Of a DNA stretch of 64,000 bases, positions 49,729 through 57,727 are shown piece by piece. The stretch lies in contig NZ_FNVA01000002.1 in NCBI RefSeq assembly GCF_900108185.1, positions 248,001 through 312,000 on the forward strand, given 5' to 3'. This stretch comes from Bryocella elongata. Lineage in GTDB: Bacteria; Acidobacteriota; Terriglobia; Terriglobales; Acidobacteriaceae. Made by a program: the position numbers and the translations under genes. The notes below the pieces were generated by a model. The model searched no databases. It was not told where the DNA came from and saw only the letters and a program-made list of their open reading frames with translations. Positions within the stretch are counted from its first letter, which is position 1. Each line of letters starts with the position of its first letter.

Positions 49729-50301
49729 TTACTGCGCGGGCGTGTTCGCGATCAGCCACTGCTCCACTTCGGCGAGCTTATCCACGGGAATGTAGCTGCC
49801 GCTGCAGGGGCCGGTCTCGGTGCCGGCGATGAGGAACGCCTGGCGCAGGCCACCGTTGTTGGCTGCGCCGATGTCCGTGCAGCGGTCGCCGATCATCACG
49901 GACTGCGAGAGATCGAGGGCGTGCTCGCGTGCGCCACGGAGCAACATGCCGGGCGAGGGCTTGCGGTCCTCGTGCTCGCGACGATAGCGCTCGTCGCCGT
50001 GGCCCGGATGGAAGGGGCAGTAGTAGTACGCCGTCAGCGGGACCTCGCGGGCGGCGAACTCGGCGACCATCCAGTCCATGAGCGTCTCAACGTCTTCCGC
50101 GGTGAAGTGCCCGCGCGCTACGCCGGACTGGTTCGTGACCACGACCATCTTGTAGCCGAGCCGTGTCGCGGTGGTCGCGAGCGAGAAGATGCCCTCGATC
50201 CACTTGACGTCCTCGATCTTGTAGAGGAAGTTGGTGTCGACGTTGATGACGCCGTCGCGGTCGAGAAAGAGGGCAGGACTTAGCGTGGTTTCTTCAGGCA
50301 C
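49729..50301 (-). CDS. gmhB: D-glycero-D-manno-heptose 1,7-bisphosphate 7-phosphatase
   Basis: A 190-residue HAD phosphatase for the LPS-heptose precursor. The nucleophile motif is FLDRDGVINVDTNF, followed by VVTNQSGVARGHFT, DRKPSPGMLL and MIGDRCTDIGAANNGG. The zinc loop of the family usually has C-x-H plus C-x-C just before RKP; here only CPFH remains and the second pair reads HEDRKP, so a histidine may substitute or zinc may be absent. Such Zn-less variants occur. It converges on rfbC. Confidence 0.87.
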   Translation of the reverse strand: MPEETTLSPALFLDRDGVINVDTNFLYKIEDVKWIEGIFSLATTATRLGYKMVVVTNQSGVARGHFTAEDVETLMDWMVAEFAAREVPLTAYYYCPFHPGHGDERYRREHEDRKPSPGMLLRGAREHALDLSQSVMIGDRCTDIGAANNGGLRQAFLIAGTETGPCSGSYIPVDKLAEVEQWLIANTPAQ

Positions 50302-50331
50302 ACGCCAAGTTTACAAGCTTTGCACTGTGCC

Positions 50332-52431
50332 CTACTTCGTGGGCACGAGCCTCGTGCCCACGGCTTGGTACAGGTCATCGACGTCGTAGTGCTTCAGGAC
50401 GCCGGGGAGGATGTCCTCGGGCGCGTCCCTGGGCATGGGATCGGCGATGAGATCGCGGTAGTTAATGATCTCGCCGAGGACGAGAACGGACTTGAGTCGC
50501 GTATCGAGCACGGCCGCGTGGAGCAGCACGAGGGCGTAGTGGCCGGAGGCTTCGGCTGCAAGCCGCGGGGTGTGGGCTGGCTGCGAGTGCTGGGTTGTCA
50601 ACGTTGCGAGGTAGTTTGCCGCGACGATGGTGTCGTCGACGCGGAGACCAATGAGCGTGCGGCCAGTGAGTTCGGCACGCAGCTCCGTGAGATAGAACTC
50701 TCCCAGAACGCCAGCCTTGGATTCTTCATTGCCTTGCGGTGATGGACGCGGCTGCATCGCGAGAACCACGCCTCCCTCCTTGCTCTGTTTGAGGACTTTC
50801 TCTCGTAGCGACGGCGTGGGCTCGCCGGTCTTGTCGAACTCGTTGGTCAGGAGCAGCTTTCCATACTTCGGCTGTGACAACGCGCTGCTTCCCAGCAAAG
50901 CGTGGAAGTTGCTGCCTCCGGGATACGTGAAGGTCAATTCCAGCAGGCCGGGCGCGATGTCCTTGCCGGCGATCGAAACTGTGGCGGAGGGAGACAGCGT
51001 GCAGCTGCCCTCAAGACCTTCCAGATGGCAGCTGCCGGGGATCGCCATCGCATGCGTCACGCTGCGCACCGCCTGCTGCATCGCGAGAAGTCCCTTCGGA
51101 TGTGGCGTGACGACCTTCTCCGCGCGGGCTCGATTCAGCGTGAAGACGGTGGCTGCGTCGGGATAGGACGTCGCGACCTGTCCGGTCGGCGTCACTTGCG
51201 TGAGCTTGGGATCGGGTGGTGTGGGCTTCAACACCGGAAGAACGGTGGTGAAGGGATCGGTGATTGGAGGAAGGTTCTTCGCGTAGGCCGCGTCGGGATG
51301 AAGGTGTGCGGTGAAGAAGGCGAGGATCTGCGGAAGGATGGGCCGCAGGTTGCCATGGTGGCCGGGGCCTTTGATCCAGGTCAGGTTCGTGTCCGCGCCC
51401 AGATGAGCGTAGAACTTCTGCGCCTCGGCTTCGCTGGTGGTCGCTCCGGCGAAGGGGAACATGTCTTCCGTGGTCGAGATGATGGCGTAGGGACGGGGTG
51501 CTGCAACCTCGACCCAGTCCGGCAGGTCGAGACCGCTGGCGATGAAGTTGGGGATGGACTGCTCGGCGTCCTGGGGGCCGAGGGAGGGTAGCAGGGCGTC
51601 GAAGCTGGTGATGTAGCAGGCCACGCCGATGGCCGCGACGCGTGTGTCCAGCGCGCCCAGCAGTGCTGTGTCGGTGCCGCCGCCGGAGCAGCCGAAGGCT
51701 CCGATGCGCTTGCTGTCGACCTCAGGTAGCGAGGTGAGATAGTCGACGGCGCGCATGCCGTCCCACAGCATGTATTGCGCGATGGCGTTGCCGAGGAGGG
51801 TGGGTTGCAGGCCCGCTTCGCCGTGCTCGCCCGTGGGCGCCTTCGCCAGCGTTTTGCCTTCGTGCTGCGGATCGGGATACTGCAGGCGCTCGCCCTGGCC
51901 GAAGGGGTCCCAGCTGAGGACAACGAAGCCTGCGCGGGCGAAGGCTTCGGCGAAGGCGACGTCCCCGGCCTTGCCGCTGGGAGCGTGCCCGGGCGCCATG
52001 ACGATGGCTGGGAACTTCGTGGTCATGTCGCTGCCGTTGGGGCGGTCGGGCACGTAGAGCAGCGCCGTCACGTAGAACTTCGGCTGAGATTCATAGAGCA
52101 CGCGATCGACGCGGAAGCCCTCCAACTGCGTGGAGCCGGTGACCTGCGCGTTGAGCGGCGTGCGCCCAGGCAGCGGTCCGAGGAGTCGAAGCATGGTCGC
52201 GCGCACCTCGTGCTGGCGTGCTTCGGCGTCGGCGTTGCTCGCGATGGCAGCAACCTTGGCGCGGCGGGCAGCGGTCTCCTTCGCGGCGAGGGCGTTCAGC
52301 TCCTTGTTCAGCGACTCGCGGCCGGGGCTGGGGACAGGCTTTGCCGTCTGCCCGTGGAGGGCGTGCGTCAGAAGCAGGGGCATCAACAGGAGGGAGGCGA
52401 ATCGGGCGCGCGGCGAAAACCTGTCTGACAT
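50332..52431 (-). CDS. Secreted alpha/beta hydrolase (acetyl-xylan-esterase-like)
   Basis: A 699-residue exported protein with a signal peptide at residues 1-28 (FASLLLMPLLLTHALHGQ). Residues of about 90-370 form an acetyl-xylan-esterase-like hydrolase: PAIVMAPGHAPSGKAGD, GFVVLSWDPFGQGERL, nucleophile in GAFGCSGGGTDT, acid Asp in STTEDMFPFAG and base His in KGPGHHGNL. A C-terminal part of about 300 residues looks like a degenerate second hydrolase domain. Possible substrates are acetylated plant polysaccharides, by family only. The ATG at 52431 begins the signal peptide; no clear SD. Confidence 0.8.
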   Translation of the reverse strand: MSDRFSPRARFASLLLMPLLLTHALHGQTAKPVPSPGRESLNKELNALAAKETAARRAKVAAIASNADAEARQHEVRATMLRLLGPLPGRTPLNAQVTGSTQLEGFRVDRVLYESQPKFYVTALLYVPDRPNGSDMTTKFPAIVMAPGHAPSGKAGDVAFAEAFARAGFVVLSWDPFGQGERLQYPDPQHEGKTLAKAPTGEHGEAGLQPTLLGNAIAQYMLWDGMRAVDYLTSLPEVDSKRIGAFGCSGGGTDTALLGALDTRVAAIGVACYITSFDALLPSLGPQDAEQSIPNFIASGLDLPDWVEVAAPRPYAIISTTEDMFPFAGATTSEAEAQKFYAHLGADTNLTWIKGPGHHGNLRPILPQILAFFTAHLHPDAAYAKNLPPITDPFTTVLPVLKPTPPDPKLTQVTPTGQVATSYPDAATVFTLNRARAEKVVTPHPKGLLAMQQAVRSVTHAMAIPGSCHLEGLEGSCTLSPSATVSIAGKDIAPGLLELTFTYPGGSNFHALLGSSALSQPKYGKLLLTNEFDKTGEPTPSLREKVLKQSKEGGVVLAMQPRPSPQGNEESKAGVLGEFYLTELRAELTGRTLIGLRVDDTIVAANYLATLTTQHSQPAHTPRLAAEASGHYALVLLHAAVLDTRLKSVLVLGEIINYRDLIADPMPRDAPEDILPGVLKHYDVDDLYQAVGTRLVPTK

Positions 52432-52539
52432 GGTGCCCACTTGATACATCCGGAGATAGACCCCTGGCAAGGGCGTTCACGCGAACGCCACACTGACAGG
52501 ACGCGCGAACGCTATCATGGCAGGTGGAGGTCCGCCGCA

Positions 52540-53124
52540 ATGTCGAGAACTGAATCCACGATGGTCGAGCTAGGCACCATCGCTCCGCCGTTTGAGCTGC
52601 CCGATGTGGTCAGCGGCAAGGCGCTGGGCCGCGACGACATCTTTGCCGGACGGAAGGGCCTGCTGCTGGCCTTTGTCTGCGTGCATTGTCCCTATGTAAA
52701 GCATGTGGAAGAGGAGCTGGCGCGCATCGGCAAGGATTACTTCCAGGGCGGCAATGGGCCCATCGCGATGGCGGCGATCTCCTCGAACGACATCGTGCAG
52801 TATCCGGAGGATGGCCCCGATCAGATGTGCGAGCAGGCGTCGCGGCTGGGCTGGGAGTTTCCATATCTCTTCGACGAGACGCAGGAGGTGGCGCGTGAGT
52901 ATGAAGCTGCCTGCACCCCGGACTTCTTCGTCTTCAACGCCGATTTGAAGCTGGTCTATCGCGGCCAGCTGGACGACTCTCGCCCGCGCCGCAAGGACTT
53001 TGGCAACGACATCCCGGTGACAGGCAAAGACCTCCGCGCGGCGCTGGATGCGGTGGTAGCGGGCAAGCTTCCCGACGCTCATCAGGTGAGCAGCATTGGT
53101 TGCAACATCAAGTGGAAAGAGTAG
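52540..53124 (+). CDS. Thioredoxin-like / AhpC-TSA family protein
   Basis: A 194-residue protein with a thioredoxin fold: IAPPFELPDVVSGKALG, LLLAFVCVHCPYVKHVEEEL (a CxxC centre, CVHC), then FPYLFDETQEVAREYEAACT and PDFFVFNADLKLVYRGQLDD. This matches the 'thioredoxin family protein' group close to AhpC/TSA found in many Acidobacteria. It has no signal peptide, so it is likely cytosolic and reduces peroxide or disulfides. GGAGGT lies nine bases before ATG 52540. Confidence 0.87.
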   Translation: MSRTESTMVELGTIAPPFELPDVVSGKALGRDDIFAGRKGLLLAFVCVHCPYVKHVEEELARIGKDYFQGGNGPIAMAAISSNDIVQYPEDGPDQMCEQASRLGWEFPYLFDETQEVAREYEAACTPDFFVFNADLKLVYRGQLDDSRPRRKDFGNDIPVTGKDLRAALDAVVAGKLPDAHQVSSIGCNIKWKE

Positions 53125-53128
53125 AAGC

Positions 53129-53170
53129 GAGCTTCTAGCTTCTAGCCTAGCTTTTCGCCTCTAGCTGAGC
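53129..53170. repeat. Intergenic word-repeat element G (CTAGCTT words)
   Basis: Words TCTAGCT, TCTAGCC, CTAGCTT and TCTAGCTG follow each other from four bases after the thioredoxin-like gene's stop codon. GAAGC-GA-GCTTC forms a small hairpin. The element reaches to about 25 bases before the carbonic anhydrase start. Confidence 0.6.
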
Positions 53171-53194
53171 GCTGGGGCATACAGTTTCTAAGGA

Positions 53195-53872
53195 ATGAAC
53201 GCAGGCACTATGGATGAGACGCTTGAGCAGTTGAAGGAAGGTGTGCGCCGCTTTCGCACCCAGATTTATCCCGAACGCGCGGAGCAGTTTGCGCAGGCCG
53301 GAAGCGAGCCGCAGCGGCCGCATACGCTGTTCATCGCTTGCGCCGACTCGCGCGTGGACCCCAACCTGATCACCAGCACGACGACGGGCGAGGTCTTTGT
53401 GACGCGCAACATCGGCAACATGGTGCCGGCGTATGGCGAGATGCTGGGTGGTGTGAGCGCGGTGGTGGAGTTTGCGGTGACGGGGCTGAAGGTGCGCCAC
53501 ATCGTGATCTGCGGCCACTCCGACTGCGGCGCGATGAAGGCGTTGCTTGCGCCTGACAACAGCGGCAAGCTGCCGGCTGTGACGAACTGGCTGACGAACG
53601 CTCACGCAGCGCTGACCGTTGCCGAGACCGTGAACGAGCGGGATGTGGCTCAGGGGAGCGACAAGCCGTTGATCCTGGAGCTGACGGAGCAGAATGTGCT
53701 GCTGCAGATGCGGCACCTCAAGACGCATCCCTCGGTCGCGGGCGCCATGGCGCTGGGTGAGCTGACGGTGAGCGGATGGATCTACAACATCGGAACCGGC
53801 GAGGTGCGTGTGGCCGAGGACGGCGAGCGCACGTTCACCCTCATCGATCCGGCGCCGGAAGACGGCGTCTGA
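53195..53872 (+). CDS. can: Beta-class carbonic anhydrase
   Basis: A 225-residue zinc enzyme that interconverts CO2 and bicarbonate. The zinc ligands and catalytic dyad are in ACADSRVDP (Cys, Asp, Arg) and ICGHSDCGAMK (His, Cys). VFVTRNIGNMVPAYGEMLGG and the C-terminal VSGWIYNIGTGEV are typical. Starts at 53195 (AAGGA just upstream) or 53210 (GCAGG five bases upstream) are possible. The his operon promoter lies within 20 bases of its stop codon. Confidence 0.94.
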   Translation: MNAGTMDETLEQLKEGVRRFRTQIYPERAEQFAQAGSEPQRPHTLFIACADSRVDPNLITSTTTGEVFVTRNIGNMVPAYGEMLGGVSAVVEFAVTGLKVRHIVICGHSDCGAMKALLAPDNSGKLPAVTNWLTNAHAALTVAETVNERDVAQGSDKPLILELTEQNVLLQMRHLKTHPSVAGAMALGELTVSGWIYNIGTGEVRVAEDGERTFTLIDPAPEDGV

Positions 53873-53890
53873 AATCCGGGGTGGCGCGCA

Positions 53891-53920
53891 TTGACTTCGG
53901 GCGGCCCGGGCATCTACCCT
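53891..53920 (+). promoter_or_regulatory. Candidate his operon promoter
   Basis: TTGACT (53891-53896) matches five of six -35 positions. With an 18-base spacer the best -10 is TACCCT (53915-53920), weak but with the key T-A---T. Transcription would then start at about 53927-53929, at or just before the leader peptide ATG. Confidence 0.5.
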
Positions 53921-53928
53921 TACAGGAG

Positions 53929-54012
53929 ATGATCGTTCGGCTGCACCATCACGGACTCCACCATCACCATGCGAAGCGTGTGGCGGCGGTTCTGTCCGGA
54001 CAAGAGAAGTAG
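53929..54012 (+). CDS. hisL: Histidine operon leader peptide
   Basis: A 27-codon open frame with seven His codons in two runs (MIVRLHHHGLHHHHAKRV...), located between the carbonic anhydrase gene and the his operon and followed by a U-tailed hairpin. This is the architecture of the E. coli/Salmonella his leader, whose peptide has seven consecutive His. AGGAG directly abuts the ATG (no spacing), so initiation may be leaderless from a start near 53928. Ribosome stalling at the His codons when His-tRNA is scarce would favour the antiterminator. The peptide itself probably has no function. Confidence 0.82.
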   Translation: MIVRLHHHGLHHHHAKRVAAVLSGQEK

Positions 54013-54037
54013 TCGAAGCTCACCGGAAATGGACCAG

Positions 54038-54070
54038 GCCCGCTGCCGCGACACCGCGAGCGGGCTTTTT
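54038..54070 (+). terminator. his attenuator terminator hairpin
   Basis: GCCCGCT (54038-54044) pairs with AGCGGGC (54059-54065), nested CGCG-ACAC-CGCG, then TTTTT (54066-54070). It lies 26 bases after the leader stop codon and 128 bases before hisI. Its 5' arm (54040-54050) can instead pair with 53979-53989 just after the His codons (11 bp, three of them wobble) as an antiterminator. Confidence 0.8.
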
Positions 54071-54197
54071 GCTGCGCGGTGACGGGGCTTCCCCGCAGCA
54101 CACCGGACGGTCGCGAAGAGCACACCGGGCCGGCAGATCAACGAATTAACGAAGGATTGGCACCAGGAACTTCAGCAGGACATCCAGCAAGGAAACC

Positions 54198-54572
54198 ATG
54201 GCAGACCAGCAGACGCAGCCCACGAACTCCACCACACCCAGCCCCCTCATCGACTTCGCCAAGACCGGCGGCCTCGTCGCCGGCATTGTGCAGGACGCCG
54301 CCACCGGCCAGGTGCTCATGCTCGGCTTCCTCAACGAGGAGAGCTACCAGCACACCCTTCGCAACGGCTTCGTCACCTTCTGGTCACGCAGCCGGAGCAA
54401 GCTGTGGATGAAGGGCGAGACCAGCGGCAATCGCCTGCGGGTCGTGGAGATGGCCACCGATTGCGATAACGATGCTCTGCTCTTCAAGGTCGTCGTCGAA
54501 GGCGATGGCCTGGTGTGCCACGAAGGCACGGTGAGCTGCTTCACCAAGCCGATCCCTTTCGAGAAGGCCTAG
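54198..54572 (+). CDS. hisI: Phosphoribosyl-AMP cyclohydrolase
   Basis: A 124-residue single-domain enzyme that opens the adenine ring of PR-AMP (histidine step 3). Landmarks are LMLGFLNEESYQHTLRNGFV, WSRSRSKLWMKGETSGN, the metal motif TDCDNDALLF and CHEGTVSCF. There is no fused HisE pyrophosphohydrolase domain and no hisE in the window, so step 2 must be encoded elsewhere. An N-terminal extension of 18 residues is Thr/Pro-rich. SD AAGGAA precedes the ATG. First structural gene after the attenuator. Confidence 0.94.
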   Translation: MADQQTQPTNSTTPSPLIDFAKTGGLVAGIVQDAATGQVLMLGFLNEESYQHTLRNGFVTFWSRSRSKLWMKGETSGNRLRVVEMATDCDNDALLFKVVVEGDGLVCHEGTVSCFTKPIPFEKA

Positions 54573-54671
54573 GTTCTCCGTTGTCGGTTCTCCGTTCTCC
54601 GAGCCGACGACCCTGAACAAACGGAGAACGGACAACTGAGAACGAACAACTGGGAACGGATAACGGACAAC
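54573..54671. repeat. Intergenic word-repeat element D filling the hisI-hisG gap
   Basis: The left arm (54573-54600) is built from GTTCTCCGTTGTC and GGTTCTCCGTTCTCC words. The right arm (54623-54671) is built from GGAGAACGGACAAC, TGAGAAC, GAACAAC, TGGGAAC, GGATAAC and GGACAAC. The arms are reverse-complementary in several registers. The element starts one base after the hisI stop codon and ends three bases before the hisG ATG. The right arm supplies no normal SD. It will form a long hairpin in the his mRNA. Confidence 0.8.
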
Positions 54672-54674
54672 ATC

Positions 54675-55550
54675 ATGGCCAACAAGCTGAAGCTGGGAAT
54701 CCCGAAGGGCAGTCTGCAGGACGCAACGCTGGCGCTGTTTGCACGCGCTGGCTGGAACATCTACGCGAGCGGCCGGAGCTACTTTCCGACGATCGACGAC
54801 ACCGAGATTGAGTGCATGCTGGTGCGCGCGCAGGAGATGGCCCGCTATGTGGAGCATGGTGCGCTCGACGCTGGGCTTACGGGCAATGACTGGGTGCTCG
54901 AGAACCTTGCGGACGTGGAGCGCGTCACGTCGCTGACCTACTCCAAGCAGAGCAACACCCGCGTGAAGTGGGTGCTCGCGGTGCCTGAGGACTCGCCCTT
55001 CCAGAAGCCCGAAGATCTCGAGGGCAAGACCATCGCGACGGAGCTGGTGGAGTACACCAAGCGCTACTTCGCTGAGAAGAAGATCAACGTAAAGGTGGAG
55101 TTCAGCTGGGGTGCGACCGAAGTAAAGCCGCCAACGCTGGCCGATGCCATCGTTGAGGTGACCGAGACCGGAAGCTCGTTGCGCGCGAATCGCCTGCGCA
55201 TCATCGAGACCCTGATGGAGTCCGAGACTCAGCTGATCGCGAACAAGACCAGCTGGGCCGACGACTGGAAGCGCGAGAAGATCGAGACGCTGAGCCTGAT
55301 GCTGAACGGAGCGATGGCAGCGCAAAGCCAGGTGGGTCTGATGCTCAACGTGGAGAAGTCGAACCTCGACGCCGTGCTGGCCGTGCTGCCGGCGCTGAAC
55401 TCGCCCACGGTGAACCAGCTGCATGATTCGAACTGGGTGGCGGTGAATACGATCCTGGAGCAGTCGACGGTGCGGGATGTGATTCCGCAGCTGAAGGCGG
55501 CGGGCGGCACGGGGATTGTGGAGTATCCGTTGTCGAAGGTTGTGTTGTAG
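54675..55550 (+). CDS. hisG: ATP phosphoribosyltransferase, long form
   Basis: A 291-residue HisG_L enzyme, the first and committed step of histidine synthesis (ATP + PRPP). Landmarks are [52 protein letters not shown] and the PRPP loop [15 protein letters not shown]. The C-terminal domain of about 75 residues ([20 protein letters not shown]..., [20 protein letters not shown]) is the histidine-binding regulatory domain, so feedback inhibition should operate in addition to the leader control. No HisZ is needed for the long form. Confidence 0.95.
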   Translation: MANKLKLGIPKGSLQDATLALFARAGWNIYASGRSYFPTIDDTEIECMLVRAQEMARYVEHGALDAGLTGNDWVLENLADVERVTSLTYSKQSNTRVKWVLAVPEDSPFQKPEDLEGKTIATELVEYTKRYFAEKKINVKVEFSWGATEVKPPTLADAIVEVTETGSSLRANRLRIIETLMESETQLIANKTSWADDWKREKIETLSLMLNGAMAAQSQVGLMLNVEKSNLDAVLAVLPALNSPTVNQLHDSNWVAVNTILEQSTVRDVIPQLKAAGGTGIVEYPLSKVVL

Positions 55551-55559
55551 GGAGGAAAC

Positions 55560-55907
55560 GTGAGGCGACGGCGACTGCAGGCGAAGGCTCGTGTACTCGC
55601 GCGAGCGGGAATCGATGGATCATTGGGCCCTGCCGAACTTTGCTTGTCTCTGTCGCCTTACACGTCTTGGGTTCCAGAGTATTTCTCCGAAGAGGAGAAG
55701 ATTCTGATCAAGGCCATCAACAGTGAGACGGATGATCTTCCTGTGGGTCGCCTCGCTGAAAATTGGCACCCGGATTTTCTGCCTGCGAGACTGGAACAGT
55801 TGGCTCGTTTTGAAACTCAGATTGCACCTCAAGTTCGATCGATGTGCGAGCAGATTCTTGTACGAGCGGGAGCGGCATCGGGGAAGCACATCGACGATGC
55901 AGCTTAG
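55560..55907 (+). CDS. Hypothetical protein within the his operon
   Basis: A 115-residue protein starting at GTG 55560, which has a perfect GGAGG seven bases upstream. It is Arg-rich at the N-terminus (MRRRRLQAKARVLARAG) and largely helical, with YFSEEEKILIKAINSETDDL, FLPARLEQLARFETQIAPQV and MCEQILVRAG. I do not recognise a family. Codon use is less GC-biased than hisG, so it may be a recent insertion between hisG and hisD. It is nine bases after hisG and 12 bases before the next gene, so it is co-transcribed. Confidence 0.6.
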   Translation: MRRRRLQAKARVLARAGIDGSLGPAELCLSLSPYTSWVPEYFSEEEKILIKAINSETDDLPVGRLAENWHPDFLPARLEQLARFETQIAPQVRSMCEQILVRAGAASGKHIDDAA

Positions 55908-55919
55908 GAGAGAACAACG

Positions 55920-56396
55920 ATGAAGAGTCCTTTGATCATTGCCCTGATCGTCGTCCTGGCCGTCGGTATCTTCGCCGCCGTGCGCTACTTCCTGGAGCGC
56001 GCACGGCAGAAGAAGATCGATGCCACGGGCACGGTCGTTTATGCCACGCTCGTCTCGTCGGAGCCGGTGAAGGTCTTCGGCAAACTGCAGGCGGACTTCG
56101 TGAAGATCAACATGCGCGTGCAGGAACCGGGCACCACCGAGTCGCGCGACGTATCGATGAGCACCCGCGTGCCTGCCAATCAGCGGCTTGAGGTTGGCAT
56201 GCGCATCCCCGTGGTGCTCGATCCCAAGAACCCCAAGCGCGTTTACCCCGCCAGCGAAGCTTCGGCCAAGCGGGTCGTAATGACCGGTTCGCGTGATGAG
56301 CGCCGCATGATGCAGCAGCAGCTTCGCTCGCCGGGCCGCGCTCCGCGCCAGCAACAGACCGGGTACATTCCGCCCAACATGGGCCGTCGCCGCTAA
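55920..56396 (+). CDS. Membrane-anchored protein of unknown function (his operon)
   Basis: A 158-residue protein with an N-terminal membrane anchor (residues 4-22, PLIIALIVVLAVGIFAAVRY). A beta-rich domain follows (ATGTVVYATLVSSEPVKVFG, RVPANQRLEVGMRIPVVLDP), then a basic, Gln/Arg-rich tail (MMQQQLRSPGRAPRQQQTG). The core resembles the DUF3592-like small beta domains but is too short to assign. AGGAG lies eight bases before the ATG. It has no obvious link to histidine synthesis. Confidence 0.65.
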   Translation: MKSPLIIALIVVLAVGIFAAVRYFLERARQKKIDATGTVVYATLVSSEPVKVFGKLQADFVKINMRVQEPGTTESRDVSMSTRVPANQRLEVGMRIPVVLDPKNPKRVYPASEASAKRVVMTGSRDERRMMQQQLRSPGRAPRQQQTGYIPPNMGRRR

Positions 56397-56431
56397 ATCT
56401 TCTGTTTGACCCCGAGGACACCCAACCAACG

Positions 56432-57691
56432 ATGAAGATCCTGAAGACATATGGCGAGACCGCTAACGCTGCTGAGAACGCCATTCGCCAGATAGAGCGC
56501 CGCGGCGCCACCAACACCGCCAAGGTTGACGACGTCGTCCATGAGATTCTCGACGCCGTTCGCTCGCGTGGTGATGCTGCACTGCGCGAGTACGCCGAAC
56601 GCTTCGATGCCCTCGCACCGGGGCAGTCTCTGCGCGTGACGCGTGAGGAGATGCAGGCCGCCTGGGAGTCACTGGGCGAAGAGCTTAAGGCTGCCATGCG
56701 CATGGCGCAGGCCAACATCCGCATCTTCGCGGAGAAGCAGCTGCCGCGTGCCTTCAGCTTCCGCCCGAGCGAGGGCATGGAGGTTGGTCAGGTCATTCGG
56801 CCGCTGGTCAGTGTGGGGTGCTACGTTCCTGGTGGACGGTACCCGCTGCCTTCGACGCTGCTGATGACCACCACGCCAGCGCAGGTCGCTGGTGTGGAGC
56901 GGATCGTCGTCTGCTCGCCGAAGCCCGCGCAGGAGACGCTCGCGGCCGCACACCTCGTCGGTGTCACGGAGTTCTATCGCATTGGCGGCGCACAGGCCAT
57001 TGCAGCGCTGGCGTACGGGACTGAGAGCATCGAGTCCGTGGACAAGATCGTCGGTCCGGGCAACATCTATGTGACTGCGGCCAAGTCGATCGTGAGCCTT
57101 GAGTGCGGCATCGATATGCCGGCTGGGCCGACGGAGATCGTCGTCACCACAGAGCACGGTGATCCCGATGGCGTCGCAGCCGATCTCGTCGCGCAGGCCG
57201 AGCATGATCCCGAGGCACTCGCGGTCCTCATCACTCCGAACGAAGAGCTTGCCGAGGCCGTGGTCCTTGAAGTGAAGCGCCAGGTCCAGGGCAATGCCAT
57301 TGCAGAGCAGTCGATTGCAGCGCAGGGCTATGCCTTCGTGACGCAGAGCCCTGATGAAGCTCGTGAGCTTACGAATCGTCTCGCGCCAGAGCACCTCACG
57401 GTCGATAGCGGCGCGGACCTGCGTTGGGTAAAGAACGCCGGTTCGGTCTTCGTTGGAAATCACACGCCGCAGTCCATGGGCGATTACATCAGCGGGCCGA
57501 ATCATGTGCTGCCCACGGGCCGCAATGGCCGCGTGCGCGGTGGGCTCAGCGTGCTGGATTTCATCAAGGTCATCACCGTGCAGCAGTACACGCTGGACGC
57601 GTTGCGTGTCGTTGGGCCGCACGCAATCACGCTCGCCGAAGCCGAAGGCCTCAAGGGCCATGCGGACAGTGTTCGCGTCCGCATGCGCTAG
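56432..57691 (+). CDS. hisD: Histidinol dehydrogenase
   Basis: A 419-residue zinc enzyme for the last two steps (histidinol to histidine, two NAD+). Landmarks are CYVPGGRYPLPSTLLMTTTP, VCSPKPAQETLAAAHLVGV, YRIGGAQAIAALAYGTESIE, KIVGPGNIYVTAAK, IDMPAGPTEIVV, QAEHDPEALAVLIT and the catalytic APEHLTVDSGADL followed by HTPQSMGDYISGPNHVLPTG. It is complete. It lies 35 bases after the preceding gene. Confidence 0.96.
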   Translation: MKILKTYGETANAAENAIRQIERRGATNTAKVDDVVHEILDAVRSRGDAALREYAERFDALAPGQSLRVTREEMQAAWESLGEELKAAMRMAQANIRIFAEKQLPRAFSFRPSEGMEVGQVIRPLVSVGCYVPGGRYPLPSTLLMTTTPAQVAGVERIVVCSPKPAQETLAAAHLVGVTEFYRIGGAQAIAALAYGTESIESVDKIVGPGNIYVTAAKSIVSLECGIDMPAGPTEIVVTTEHGDPDGVAADLVAQAEHDPEALAVLITPNEELAEAVVLEVKRQVQGNAIAEQSIAAQGYAFVTQSPDEARELTNRLAPEHLTVDSGADLRWVKNAGSVFVGNHTPQSMGDYISGPNHVLPTGRNGRVRGGLSVLDFIKVITVQQYTLDALRVVGPHAITLAEAEGLKGHADSVRVRMR

Positions 57692-57727
57692 GTTATTGCA
57701 CCGTTTTCACTCGCTGGAAGGATCACC

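Noticed and set aside
54573-54671. A CRISPR array, because of spaced similar words
   Set aside because: Words are 6-14 bases, degenerate and inverted, with no constant repeat-spacer length and no cas genes.
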